Shown: positions 18,459 to 31,755 of the stretch, piece after piece | Layout of the letters: each line of letters begins with the position of its first letter | How positions within the stretch are numbered: the stretch's first letter is position 1 | Assembly: GCF_009932475.1 (NCBI RefSeq) | Contig: NZ_BJOV01000005.1 | Location: 1,488,001-1,552,000 of the forward strand | Source of the DNA: Gordonia spumicola | Lineage (GTDB): Bacteria; Actinomycetota; Actinomycetes; Mycobacteriales; Mycobacteriaceae | Reading direction: 5' to 3' | DNA length: 64,000 bases | Notes under the pieces: model-generated | Seen by the model: the letters and a program-made list of their open reading frames with translations, nothing else | Told to the model about the DNA's origin: nothing | The model's database searches: none | Position numbers and translations under genes: made by a program

Positions 18459-19397
18459 TCAGCCGCCGGTGAACGGCGCCACCGGCACGCACGGCACCGG
18501 CCGCGGGTGAGCGGGGTCGAGTGCGTTGAGGACGATGGCCGCACTGCGCCGGTTCGACGTGATCGACATGTGGTCGGAGCGGTCCTTCGCGCACCCGTCC
18601 TGGACGATCACGTTCACGACATGGGTTCCCGGTGGGCCGTCGAGGATTCCGGCCGTGTACGGCGTCACGATCTCGTCGTCGCGGGTCACGATGTTCGTGT
18701 ACCGGACCCCCGGCAGGTACGGCGTCGGCAGCCGGACGGCCCGATTGAAGTTCAGATCGGCGGGTGGCGTCGTGCATTCAGGACACGTCGGCCGCGTGGG
18801 TTCGGCGATGCCGAGCATCGCGCGGAACGCCGAGATCGACTCGCCGCGGGCATCGTCGTCGTCCGGCCCCTGCCGCCAGTACGGCGCGAGCGAGACGTAG
18901 TGCGCCACTTTCCCGCGTCCGCCGAGGTACTTCATCCAGTACGTGGGTATCTCCGTCCCGAGCGAGTGCCCGACGACGTCGAGCTGCGGAGATCCCGTCG
19001 CGGCGAGCACCTTGTCGGCGAACAGTTTGACGTCCCACGCGCTGTCGATCTTCGGCCCGAGTCCACCGAGCGCCGACGCGGGCCACACCGTCGACAAGGC
19101 TCCGTACGTCGGCGCGAACACGCAGTACCCGTCACGGACGAGGACCGCGGCGAGGGTCGCCCAGTTCGTCTGCCGTCCGCCCCCACTGCCGTGCAGGAGC
19201 ATCACCGGTCGTGGGTGCCGCGCACTCGGTCGGCAGGAGAAGTCGTTCGTACCGGGCAGGGATCCGCCCGGATTCTGCAGTTCGGCGCGGATCCCGTCCG
19301 CGAAGCTGTACGTGATCGGCGACGCCGCCGCCGGTGCGACACCGCACAGCGCGACGACCACCGCGATCACGCAGCTCCACCGCCATCGGCTCGTCAT
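18459..19397 (-). CDS. Secreted triacylglycerol lipase/esterase (alpha/beta hydrolase)
   Basis: 312 residues with a clear Sec signal peptide (basic SRWRW, hydrophobic core, APAAASP cleavage region). The mature part shows the lipase oxyanion region PVMLLHGSGGG, the nucleophile elbow GHSLGTE, and a C-terminal histidine candidate in DRSDHMS, consistent with the class 2 lipase (EstA/LipA-like) family. Several cysteine pairs suggest disulfides. It would hydrolyse lipid esters outside the cell. ATG 19397 is chosen over ATG 19406 because TACGAT (19410-19405) and a 7-nt gap precede it, giving a leaderless start, and the 19406 start would lie within that box. Confidence 0.9.
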   Translation of the reverse strand: MTSRWRWSCVIAVVVALCGVAPAAASPITYSFADGIRAELQNPGGSLPGTNDFSCRPSARHPRPVMLLHGSGGGRQTNWATLAAVLVRDGYCVFAPTYGALSTVWPASALGGLGPKIDSAWDVKLFADKVLAATGSPQLDVVGHSLGTEIPTYWMKYLGGRGKVAHYVSLAPYWRQGPDDDDARGESISAFRAMLGIAEPTRPTCPECTTPPADLNFNRAVRLPTPYLPGVRYTNIVTRDDEIVTPYTAGILDGPPGTHVVNVIVQDGCAKDRSDHMSITSNRRSAAIVLNALDPAHPRPVPCVPVAPFTGG

Positions 19398-19404
19398 GAA
19401 CGTC

Positions 19405-19410
19405 ATCGTA
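19405..19410 (-). promoter_or_regulatory. -10 box for leaderless lipase gene
   Basis: TACGAT on the minus strand, seven bases before ATG 19397. It overlaps the alternative ATG at 19406, which argues against that start. Confidence 0.45.
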
Positions 19411-19421
19411 GGCCTGGAACC

Positions 19422-20189
19422 TCACACGCGGGTATCGGTCGTTCGCCGCCGGACCGTGACTCTCTCCGGCTTCGTGCCGATGAGTACCGCGGTCTGGCGG
19501 TCCTCGGCGTGCACCGTCCGCGTGTGCAGGCCGTGGCGGGCCGCGTGGGCCGCGGCGGAGGTCGTCTGGTCGCGGTGCATCTCCACCGCGATCGCGCCGC
19601 CGTCCACCAGCCGTGACGCGGCGCCGCCGAGCAGTGCACGGACCGCGTCGAGGCCGTCCGAACCGCCGAACAGCGCCCGCGCGGCCTCGTGACCGGCCTC
19701 CCCTGGAAGCAGGCGCGCCTGCCCGTCGGGCACATACGGAGGCACCGCGGCGATCACCGACGCCGGGGCCGTCACCGCGTCGAGGAATCGACCTCGGACC
19801 GCGGTCGCGCCCGGCACGTTCAGCGTCGCGAAGTCGAGTGCGGTGACGTCGATGTCGGATACGACGATCGACGTCGCCGGGTGTCGATGCGCGACCGTCG
19901 CGGCGATCGGCGCGACCCCGCAGCACACCTCGACGAACACACCCGGTCGTTCCGCGACGAGGTCGACGGCGGCGGCGGCCAGCAGCAGCGAACGTTGACG
20001 CGGAACGAACACGCCCGGCCCGACACGCAGGTCGAGTCCACCGAACTCGACGCGTCCGACGATGTGCTCCAACGGCTCGCCGGCCACCCTGCGGGCCGTC
20101 CAGTCGTCGAGTTCGTCCGCGCCCGATGCCCAGCGCCGCAGGACGCGCGCCTCATCGTCCGCGAACACACAGCCCGCGGATCTCAGCAC
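19422..20189 (-). CDS. PrmC/HemK-like protein N5-glutamine methyltransferase family member
   Basis: 255-residue SAM-dependent methyltransferase related to PrmC (release-factor methylase). The N-terminal helical part has ARRVAGEPLEHIVGRVEFGGLDLRV. The SAM site reads VEVCCGVAPIAATVA. The usual catalytic NPPY is VPPY here (VIAAVPPYVPDG), as in a divergent actinobacterial subgroup, so methylation of release factors is uncertain. It begins at GTG 20189 and follows uvrA on the same strand after 17 nt, so it is probably cotranscribed with uvrA. Confidence 0.85.
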   Translation of the reverse strand: MLRSAGCVFADDEARVLRRWASGADELDDWTARRVAGEPLEHIVGRVEFGGLDLRVGPGVFVPRQRSLLLAAAAVDLVAERPGVFVEVCCGVAPIAATVAHRHPATSIVVSDIDVTALDFATLNVPGATAVRGRFLDAVTAPASVIAAVPPYVPDGQARLLPGEAGHEAARALFGGSDGLDAVRALLGGAASRLVDGGAIAVEMHRDQTTSAAAHAARHGLHTRTVHAEDRQTAVLIGTKPERVTVRRRTTDTRV

Positions 20190-20206
20190 GACGACGAGCG
20201 GGTCTG

Positions 20207-23080
<2,874 letters not shown>

Positions 23081-23174
23081 TACATTTCCTCACATTGCAC
23101 GACTAGCTTCCCCGGTCGACAACAGTACGCGGACCCTCCGACAATTCCGGTCCGACAGTGTCGGGGGCGACAGC

Positions 23175-23180
23175 TACGGT
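23175..23180 (+). promoter_or_regulatory. -10 box for leaderless MBL hydrolase gene
   Basis: TACGGT, then six bases, then ATG 23187. Confidence 0.5.
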
Positions 23181-23186
23181 GGTCGT

Positions 23187-23879
23187 ATGACCCAGCAGAT
23201 CACCGTCTCCGACGACTACACCGGAACCGTCTCGCCCGACGGCGAACAGCAGAACTCCGCCCAACGCAGGACGCTCGACAACGCGACGATCGTGAAGATC
23301 TCGGTCGGCCCGATGGACAACAACGCGTACCTGATCACCGACGCCGCGACCGGAGAGGCCCTCCTCGTCGACGCCGCGAACGACGCGGGCGTGCTGCTCG
23401 CGCTCGTCGACCAGGAGCCCGGCGTGGTCCGCCAGATCGTCACCACCCACGGCCACTTCGATCATTGGCAGGCGCTCGTGGAGGTCCGCGACGGTCTGGA
23501 CGTCCCGCACGCGGTCGGCGCCGACGACGCCCCCGACCTCCCCATCACCGCGGACCGGCTGCTCTCCGACGGCGACACGATCGCCGTGGGCGACCTCACC
23601 CTCGACGTGATCGGCATCCGCGGGCACACCAAGGGCTCGGTCGCCCTGGTCCTGACCGAGAAGTCCGGACGGGTCCACCTGTTCACCGGCGACTCGCTGT
23701 TCCCGGGCGGCGTCGGCAAGACGTGGCAGGACGGCGACTTCGAGATCCTGCTCGGCGACGTCGAGACGAGACTGTTCGGCCGGTTCGACGACGCCGTCGT
23801 CTACCCGGGCCACGGCAAGGACACCACGCTCGCGACCGAACGCCCCCATCTTTCGGACTGGCGCGAACGCGGGTGGTGA
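23187..23879 (+). CDS. MBL-fold metallo-hydrolase (glyoxalase II-like)
   Basis: 230-residue cytoplasmic metallo-beta-lactamase-fold hydrolase. The metal motif is THGHFDHW, with further ligands in GHTKGS, FTGDSLF and YPGHGKDT, the glyoxalase II-type set. The substrate is unknown; a thioester hydrolase role is a family-level guess. The gene is divergent from uvrA, the arrangement I recall for M. tuberculosis Rv1637c/uvrA. ATG 23187 fits a leaderless start. Confidence 0.92.
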   Translation: MTQQITVSDDYTGTVSPDGEQQNSAQRRTLDNATIVKISVGPMDNNAYLITDAATGEALLVDAANDAGVLLALVDQEPGVVRQIVTTHGHFDHWQALVEVRDGLDVPHAVGADDAPDLPITADRLLSDGDTIAVGDLTLDVIGIRGHTKGSVALVLTEKSGRVHLFTGDSLFPGGVGKTWQDGDFEILLGDVETRLFGRFDDAVVYPGHGKDTTLATERPHLSDWRERGW

Positions 23880-23895
23880 TTCGACCGCCGACCGA

Positions 23896-24543
23896 TCAGA
23901 CCGGAAGCTCGATCGTCGGGAGGGGCAGGGTCACGATGCGGTCGGCGTCGGCCCTCTCCACTCCGAGCATGAGCAGTACATGGCGGGCGTAGTCGTCGGA
24001 GACGCTCGCATCGTCGAGATCCGGGTTGGCGTCGAGGAACTGCACGAGGCCGAGGAGCACTCCGCCCGACATCATCATCGCCATCTCCTCATCGGGCACC
24101 GTGAATCGCCCGACGTCGATGCCGCGGCCGAGATCCGCGAGCGCGCGAGGCCGCAGACCTCGGTCGGTGAGCAGCACCGATACGCCCTGATGCAGGACCA
24201 CCCGGACGAGTTCGGGCAGGCGGCGCTGCATTCGTCCGATCATCCGGAAGGTGACAGCGAAGACCTCCGCCGGATCGTCGACGTCGCCGACGACCGCGTC
24301 GCGCAGGTTCCCCCAATCGTCGAGGACACTGGCTACGGCCTCGGCGAAAAGGTCGTCTTTCGTCTCGAAATGGTTGTAGAAGCTGCCGAAGCCGACACCG
24401 GCCTCGTCCGTGATCTCCTGCACGCTCGCCGAGACCCGCCCTTGAGCCAGCAGCCGCCGCGCGGCGCCGATCAACGCCCCGCGCGTTCGCGCCCTGCGGG
24501 GATCGGGCCGCCTCGCGGGCGCTTCCGCCGCATCGGCGTTCAT
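23896..24543 (-). CDS. TetR/AcrR-family transcriptional regulator
   Basis: 215 residues. The N-terminal helix-turn-helix (about 17-65) reads LIGAARRLLAQGRVSASVQEITDEAGVGFGSFYNHFETKDDLF, typical TetR. The C-terminal ligand domain is helical and not identifiable. ATG 24543 gives the normal length. An imperfect palindrome at 24563-24581 directly upstream may be its own operator. It follows the VOC gene on the same strand. Target genes are unknown; likely candidates are itself and neighbours. Confidence 0.92.
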   Translation of the reverse strand: MNADAAEAPARRPDPRRARTRGALIGAARRLLAQGRVSASVQEITDEAGVGFGSFYNHFETKDDLFAEAVASVLDDWGNLRDAVVGDVDDPAEVFAVTFRMIGRMQRRLPELVRVVLHQGVSVLLTDRGLRPRALADLGRGIDVGRFTVPDEEMAMMMSGGVLLGLVQFLDANPDLDDASVSDDYARHVLLMLGVERADADRIVTLPLPTIELPV

Positions 24544-24562
24544 GCGGATCCCTCTCCTCGAA

Positions 24563-24581
24563 ATATCTTGGATGAAGGTAT
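24563..24581 (-). promoter_or_regulatory. Candidate TetR operator
   Basis: Imperfect palindrome ATATCTT-GGATG-AAGGTAT (6 of 7 arm pairs), 19 bp before the regulator's ATG. It is unusually AT-rich for this window. Auto-repression is inferred from the place and symmetry only. Confidence 0.45.
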
Positions 24582-24608
24582 CAGAAACCGTGGTGGTCGA
24601 GACGCCGC

Positions 24609-25025
24609 TCACTCGCCCGCGTAGCTGCTGAACGTCCACACGTGTCCCTCGGGATCGGCGCACGTGTACTCACGGACGCCTGCGAGGGACTGGTGGATCG
24701 GATTGAGGATGCGCGCCGACGCCGCCTCGGCGCGGGCTTGGTGATCATCGAGTCGGTCGTCGGCGACCCGGACGCACAACGCCGCGGTCGTGCCCCCGAG
24801 CGCCCCCGGAGCGCGCATGCCGTACCGGTCACCGTCACGGTCTCGGCTGAGGAAGACCAGGTTCGAACCGATCCGCACCTGCGCGTGCTCCACGCCGCCG
24901 TCGTCGCCCTCCACCGCGAAGTGCGGGTCGAAACCGAAGGCCGACGACAAGAAGTCGACGGCCGCTCTCGGGTCTGCGTACTTCAGATTGGGAAACACCT
25001 GCTGAACGTGCACGGAGTCGGCCAT
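24609..25025 (-). CDS. VOC-family (glyoxalase/bleomycin-resistance-like) protein
   Basis: 138 residues with the betaalphabetabetabeta vicinal-oxygen-chelate layout: FPNLKYADPRAAVDFLSSAFGFDPHFAVE at the front and YTCADPEGHVWTFSSY at the end, a PhnB/YdeA-like pattern. Function within the superfamily cannot be assigned. The start ATG 25025 follows TACGAT and seven bases, suggesting a leaderless mRNA. Its neighbour downstream is the TetR regulator. Confidence 0.88.
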   Translation of the reverse strand: MADSVHVQQVFPNLKYADPRAAVDFLSSAFGFDPHFAVEGDDGGVEHAQVRIGSNLVFLSRDRDGDRYGMRAPGALGGTTAALCVRVADDRLDDHQARAEAASARILNPIHQSLAGVREYTCADPEGHVWTFSSYAGE

Positions 25026-25032
25026 GAGCGTC

Positions 25033-25038
25033 ATCGTA
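25033..25038 (-). promoter_or_regulatory. -10 box for leaderless VOC gene
   Basis: TACGAT on the minus strand, seven bases before ATG 25025. Confidence 0.45.
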
Positions 25039-25179
25039 GTCCGTTCGATCCACAGCGAACGGCGATCGATCGGTACTGTCGATACGGACGGCGCGTTCGA
25101 TCGAGGCCGCTCCAGTTCGTCCGACGTCGATGCCGCATCGTGCCGTTCCGCACCGCTCGACGAGACGAAAGGCCATGTC

Positions 25180-25890
25180 ATGATCATTCGACGAATCGCA
25201 CGCCCCCTGCTCGGAACCGCGTTCATAGCGTCCGGAGTCGACGCCGTCATCGCGCCGTCCGGACCCGCGCGCACCGCGGAACCCCTCCTCGACGGAGTGT
25301 CCGCCGACGCCGAGACCGTCATCCGGGTCGCCGGAGCAGTGCAGGTCGGCGCGGGTCTCGCGCTCGCCTTCGGCAAGGCGCCACGGATCTCGTCGACCGT
25401 GCTCGTCGGGACACTCGTGCCGACGACGGTCTTCGCCAGCGACTTCTGGAACGAGAACGATCCGGCCGTACGCAGCGCGAAACAGTCGGCGTTCGTGAAG
25501 AACCTCGGCCTCCTCGGCGGCGCGTTGATCACCGCGGCCGACACCGAAGGCCGCCCCTCGCTGGGATGGCGCGGACGCAAGCGCCTCGCCGAGGCCCGCG
25601 AGAGCATCGCCGACGCGCTGCCGGGCGATTCGGGCCCGGATCGGCTCACCGCCGCCGTCGACAAGGCGGAGGGATGGGCGCACCGCGCCGCCGACCGTGT
25701 GCCGACCGACGCCATCGCGGCCAACGTCTCATCGTTCGCCGAATCGGCGAGATCGCATGCCGAGGACATCGCCCACACCGTCGCCGACCGTGCCCCGGAC
25801 GTCGTCGACGCGACCCGAGACTTCGCCGCACAGGCCGGGGACACCGTCACGAACACCACGCGCCGATGGCGCCGGACGATCGCGAGCTGA
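25180..25890 (+). CDS. DoxX-family membrane protein with long C-terminal tail
   Basis: 236 residues. The first 125 form a DoxX-like membrane domain (RPLLGTAFIASGVDAVIAP, AGAVQVGAGLALAFG, STVLVGTLVPTTVFA, FVKNLGLLGGALITAAD). The last 100 are a charged, Ala-rich helical tail. DoxX proteins are linked to redox or membrane stress in mycobacteria, but that is not shown here. The ATG at 25180 has GAAAGG upstream. Confidence 0.85.
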   Translation: MIIRRIARPLLGTAFIASGVDAVIAPSGPARTAEPLLDGVSADAETVIRVAGAVQVGAGLALAFGKAPRISSTVLVGTLVPTTVFASDFWNENDPAVRSAKQSAFVKNLGLLGGALITAADTEGRPSLGWRGRKRLAEARESIADALPGDSGPDRLTAAVDKAEGWAHRAADRVPTDAIAANVSSFAESARSHAEDIAHTVADRAPDVVDATRDFAAQAGDTVTNTTRRWRRTIAS

Positions 25891-25961
25891 TCCTCCCGGC
25901 CGGCATGCCGCGGTGAGACGGGCGCCACGTCTGCGCCCGTCCACCGGCCGCGGTCCGCCGG

Positions 25962-25967
25962 TAACAT
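25962..25967 (+). promoter_or_regulatory. Candidate -10 box of helD
   Basis: TAACAT nine bases before the GTG start; the transcript would be leaderless or nearly so. Confidence 0.4.
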
Positions 25968-25976
25968 GGAACGACT

Positions 25977-28262
25977 GTGACAGCCGAAACCCCCGATCCC
26001 CGCCTCCCCGACGAGCAGACGCACCTCGACGCGGTCTACGCACGCCTCGACCGAATGCGCGCCACCACGCGCCGCCGCCTCGCCGAGACCCTGCGAGAGT
26101 CGGCGGGCACCCCGCAGGCGTTGTCCGAGCGGGAGTCGTACGAGCGGATGTACTCCGACGAACTCACGAAGATCGACGCGGCCGAGCACAACCTGTACTT
26201 CGGCCGACTCGACATGGTCGATCGCACCGACGAGGTCCGTCGCATCGGACGGATCGGCATCCTCGACGACGACGAACGCGACACGACGCTCCTCCTCGAC
26301 TGGCGGGCTCCCCTGTCCCGCCCCTTTTATCTCGCGACCCCGGCGACCCCGGAGGACGTCGATCGACGCCGTCACATCCGGACCCGCTCCCGCAGCGTCA
26401 GGAGTGTCTCGGACGAGTACCTGCAGTCCGGCGAGATCGTCGACGAGGAAGCCGGGGCGAACGTCGTCAACGAATCGGCACTGGTCAACGCTTTGAATGC
26501 GGCGCGAACCGGCGAGATGACCGACATCGTCGAGACCATCCAACGCGAGCAGGACGAGATCATCCGGTCCACCCACCGCGGCGTGATCGTCGTGCAGGGA
26601 GGACCGGGAACCGGCAAGACCGCCGTCGCTCTCCACCGCGCGGCATACCTGCTGTACACGCACCGCGATCTGCTGTCGCGCAGCGGTGTCCTCATCCTCG
26701 GGCCCAACGACGACTTCCTGCGCTACATCGGGCAAGTGCTGCCCTCGCTCGGCGAGACCGGCGTCTTGCTGTCGACGGTCGCCGACCTGTTCCCCGATGT
26801 GAAGGCGCGCGGGCACGACACGCGAGACGCCGTCGCGGTCAAGGGCGACGAACGGATGCTCAACGTGCTCCGCGCGGCGGTCCGCGGGCGCGAGTCACTC
26901 CCCGGAGCGGGCCTCACCGTCCGGTTCGACGGATACGACCTGCCGATCGACGCCGAGGTGATCAAGACCGCACGCGCGGCCGCCCGGTCGACCCGAAGGG
27001 CCCACAATCTCGCGCAGCGGACGTTCCTGCGGTCCGCACTCGACGAACTCGCCGCCGTCCACGCCAAACGGATCGGCTCGAGCGAACTCGACGGCTCCCA
27101 ACTGCTCACCGCCGCCGACCTGGAGGACATCCGGACCGAACTCGAAGCCGATCCGGGCGTCACCGCCGCGGTCCTCGAGTTCTGGCCGACGCTGACGCCG
27201 CAGGCCGTCCTTCGGGATCTGTACGACGATCCGTCGTTCCTGCGGAAGGCGACGCGCGGCTGGACCGACGCCGACCGTGCGGCGCTGTTCCGTCCGGCCC
27301 AGCCGCAGCGCGACGACGCCGATCTATCCCCCGCCGATGTCCCCCTGCTCGACGAACTCGCCGAACTCGTCGGGTACCGCACCGACGAGGCCGACCGCAT
27401 CACCAAGGCCAGGTGGCGTCAACAGCTCGCCGAAGCGCAGGACGCCCTCGACATCCTGACCGGTTCGGCCCCCCAGGACCTCGAAGACGAGCTCGACCCC
27501 GAGATCCTGATGGCGTACGACCTCATCGACGCCGAGCAGCTGGCCGAACGGCAGGTGCACACCGAACGCCGGACCACGGCCGAACGCGCCTACGAGGACC
27601 GGACCTGGACGTTCGGTCACGTGATCGTCGATGAGGCGCAGGAACTGTCGCCGATGGCGTGGCGCATGGTGATGCGACGGATTCCGAACCGTTGGATGAC
27701 GGTCATCGGCGACACCGCCCAGACGAGCGACGCCGCAGGCGCCACGTCCTGGTCGGACGTCTTCACTCAGTACGTGGCCGACCGCTGGCGCCTCCATGAG
27801 CTGACCGTCAACTATCGGACACCGTCGGAGATCACGCGCTACGCGAACCGGGTCCTGGACTGGATCAATCCCGACCAGTCTCCGCCGACGTCCCTGCGGT
27901 CGAACGGTGTGGAACCGGTCGCCATCGCGACCGACGACCCGGCGGCGTCGATCGCGGCCCTCGTGGCCGCGTCCGACTGGACGGGACTGACGACGGTCAT
28001 CGCGTCCGACGGGACGGCCGACGCCCTCCGCGCAGCGCTCGCCGACGCGGGCTCCGACGTGTCGGTGCATCCGATCACCGCGGCGAAGGGACTCGAATTC
28101 GACACCGTGATCCTCGCCGATCCCGCCGATCTGGTCAGCGAGTCGCCGCGCGGCTACAACGACCTGTACGTCGCGCTGACCCGAGCGACGCAGAGGCTGA
28201 TCGTCGTCCACTCCCGCCCGCTTCCACCGGACCTCGCCGACCTCCCCGCGCCTGAGCGCTGA
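25977..28262 (+). CDS. helD: HelD-like RNA polymerase-associated ATPase (UvrD/Rep superfamily 1)
   Basis: 761 residues. An N-terminal coiled-coil arm (about 10-70: EQTHLDAVYARLDRMRATTRRRLAETL) comes first, then the YFGRLDM...DWRAPLSRPFY segment found in HelD proteins. Walker A is QGGPGTGKT (208-216), Walker B is VIVDEAQELSP, and motifs V/VI include AAKGLEFDTVILADP and YVALTRATQRL. This layout matches actinobacterial HelD, which removes or recycles stalled RNA polymerase; the related HelR gives rifamycin tolerance. No rifamycin-associated element is visible upstream. It is monocistronic and convergent with the universal stress gene. Confidence 0.88.
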   Translation: MTAETPDPRLPDEQTHLDAVYARLDRMRATTRRRLAETLRESAGTPQALSERESYERMYSDELTKIDAAEHNLYFGRLDMVDRTDEVRRIGRIGILDDDERDTTLLLDWRAPLSRPFYLATPATPEDVDRRRHIRTRSRSVRSVSDEYLQSGEIVDEEAGANVVNESALVNALNAARTGEMTDIVETIQREQDEIIRSTHRGVIVVQGGPGTGKTAVALHRAAYLLYTHRDLLSRSGVLILGPNDDFLRYIGQVLPSLGETGVLLSTVADLFPDVKARGHDTRDAVAVKGDERMLNVLRAAVRGRESLPGAGLTVRFDGYDLPIDAEVIKTARAAARSTRRAHNLAQRTFLRSALDELAAVHAKRIGSSELDGSQLLTAADLEDIRTELEADPGVTAAVLEFWPTLTPQAVLRDLYDDPSFLRKATRGWTDADRAALFRPAQPQRDDADLSPADVPLLDELAELVGYRTDEADRITKARWRQQLAEAQDALDILTGSAPQDLEDELDPEILMAYDLIDAEQLAERQVHTERRTTAERAYEDRTWTFGHVIVDEAQELSPMAWRMVMRRIPNRWMTVIGDTAQTSDAAGATSWSDVFTQYVADRWRLHELTVNYRTPSEITRYANRVLDWINPDQSPPTSLRSNGVEPVAIATDDPAASIAALVAASDWTGLTTVIASDGTADALRAALADAGSDVSVHPITAAKGLEFDTVILADPADLVSESPRGYNDLYVALTRATQRLIVVHSRPLPPDLADLPAPER

Positions 28263-28273
28263 GCCCGTCACCC

Positions 28274-28322
28274 GGTGGTTGAGCCGACTCCGAGGCGCCA
28301 GCCGAGGCGTCGAGTCGAAACC
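28274..28322 (+). repeat. Dispersed intergenic repeat unit C (forward, variant)
   Basis: A 49-nt unit beginning GGTGGTTGAGCCG and ending GAGTCGAAACC, with a divergent middle (CGAGGCGCCAGCCGAGGC). The ends match the units at 8718 and 8875. It forms an inverted pair with 28349-28396 in the gap between helD and the universal stress gene (28263-28475). Confidence 0.75.
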
Positions 28323-28348
28323 CCACCGACTCCCAGCCAACCCCACCA

Positions 28349-28396
28349 GATTTCGACACGGACCCTCCGCTATCGCTCCGGTCCGGCTCAATCACC
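28349..28396 (-). repeat. Dispersed intergenic repeat unit D (reverse)
   Basis: Reverse copy whose core CCTCCGCTATCGCTCCGG is the same as in 8875-8922. Together with unit C it repeats the inverted-pair layout of the first locus. Confidence 0.78.
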
Positions 28397-28419
28397 GGGC
28401 GAAGACTTCCCCGCACACA

Positions 28420-28462
28420 CGACGACCCCCGGGTTCGGAGATCCCGAGCCCGGAGGTCGTCG
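28420..28462 (-). terminator. Hairpin terminator of universal stress gene
   Basis: Stem of about 19 bp (28420-28438 with 28443-28462, one mismatch plus G-U pairs) and a 4-nt loop, starting 13 nt past the stop codon at 28476. It sits between convergent genes. Confidence 0.7.
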
Positions 28463-28475
28463 CAGTCTGGACAGA

Positions 28476-28919
28476 CTACGTCGTGTGGACGATCAGCACG
28501 TCGCAGGCGGCCTTGCGTGCGACGTCGGCCGGAACCGAACCGAGCAGACGACCCGCGATCGAGTTGAGGCCCTTGTTGCCGACGACGAGAAGGTCGGCCT
28601 GCACGTCGACGACGAGTTGCAGCAGCGCGTCGACCGGTGCGCCCTGGACGGCACGCTGTACGACGGTGGTCGCACCCGCCGACTGTGCGCGTTCCTTGGC
28701 CGTGCGCAGGATCTCCTCGGTCGGCGAACTGCCCATGACCTGGTAAGCCTCGTCGCGAAGCGTGTCGGACGCGGCGTTCGCGGCCTTGCCGTCGTTCGGG
28801 AAGTAGGCGCATGCGATGACGACGGTGGCGTCACCGGCAATGGCGCCCGCACGCTCGACGGCCTTCAGCGAAGATTCCGATCCGTCGGTGCCGACGACGA
28901 TCGTCGAGTATCCGCTCAT
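28476..28919 (-). CDS. Universal stress protein (UspA family), ATP-binding type
   Basis: 147 residues. It begins YSTIVVGTDGSESSLKAVERA and ends with the nucleotide motif GNKG-x9-GS (VVGNKGLNSIAGRLLGSV), the ATP-binding class. The mycobacterial homologue at the same place (Rv1636) is reported to bind cyclic AMP; this is not testable here. ATG 28919 has GGAGGG upstream; a longer frame has no family match. It sits between uvrB and helD. Confidence 0.93.
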   Translation of the reverse strand: MSGYSTIVVGTDGSESSLKAVERAGAIAGDATVVIACAYFPNDGKAANAASDTLRDEAYQVMGSSPTEEILRTAKERAQSAGATTVVQRAVQGAPVDALLQLVVDVQADLLVVGNKGLNSIAGRLLGSVPADVARKAACDVLIVHTT

Positions 28920-29033
28920 GTGTGAGATTCCCTCCAGGTGGATTCTTTTGTCGCTCACGAACATACCCTGCCGTTCCCGCTCTGCCAGGGACTTGTCGTG
29001 CATAGTCCACAGACGGGTGCGATGCAATGTCCG

Positions 29034-31187
<2,154 letters not shown>

Positions 31188-31193
31188 GCGTCC

Positions 31194-31199
31194 AGGGTA
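31194..31199 (-). promoter_or_regulatory. -10 box for leaderless uvrB
   Basis: TACCCT on the minus strand, exactly six bases before ATG 31187. Confidence 0.55.
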
Positions 31200-31300
31200 G
31201 ACACAGCCTCCGACAACTTCGTTCCACAGACGATCGCCAGGCAAAGCTGCTGCAATGGGTGGCGCATCACTTTCATCTCCGACCAGCCCCGGGAGTACCG

Positions 31301-31753
31301 ATGACAGACCTCGATCAGCCCACCGCAGAAGCAGCCGGAATCGGCAGACGCGCGATTCTCGTCGCCGCTCCGATCGCCGCCGTGGCCGTCGGTGTGGGTG
31401 TCTCCGCCTGCGGCAGCGACGACTCGTCGTCCGCGGACTCGACCGCCCCGGCCACCGGGACCACCGATTCGATAGGCGGTCAGGTCCTCGCGAAGACCGC
31501 GGACGTCCCCGTCGGCGGCGCGAAGGTGGTGGGCGACGTCGTCGTCACTCAGACGTCGGCAGGCGAGTTCGCGGCGTTCTCGACGCGGTGCCCGCACATG
31601 GGCTGTTCGGTGGCTCCGCAGGGGTCCGCGCTCGACTGCCCGTGCCACGGAAGCGAGTTCGCACTCGACGGCTCCCTGGTCAAGGGGCCCGCGACGACCG
31701 GCCTGACGAAGGTCCCGGTGACCGTGAAGGGCTCCGACATCGTCTCGGGGTGA
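31301..31753 (+). CDS. Rieske [2Fe-2S] lipoprotein
   Basis: 150 residues. The N-terminus has a twin arginine (16-17), a hydrophobic stretch and a VSAC lipobox with Cys37, so it looks Tat-exported and lipid-anchored. The Rieske cluster ligands are complete: Cys97-His99 in CPHMGC and Cys113-His116 in CPCH, with Cys102 and Cys115 as the structural disulfide pair. It probably passes electrons at the outer face of the membrane. No partner oxidase or cytochrome gene lies nearby, so its redox partner is unknown. The start ATG 31301 has GGGAG upstream. It is divergent from uvrB. Confidence 0.9.
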   Translation: MTDLDQPTAEAAGIGRRAILVAAPIAAVAVGVGVSACGSDDSSSADSTAPATGTTDSIGGQVLAKTADVPVGGAKVVGDVVVTQTSAGEFAAFSTRCPHMGCSVAPQGSALDCPCHGSEFALDGSLVKGPATTGLTKVPVTVKGSDIVSG

Positions 31754-31755
31754 CC

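Noticed and set aside
31188..31260. Possible LexA (SOS) box before uvrB, GGAACGAAGTTG on the minus strand
   Set aside because: Spacing is 3 instead of 4 between half-sites and the right half is incomplete; no confident SOS control. None was found before uvrA either.
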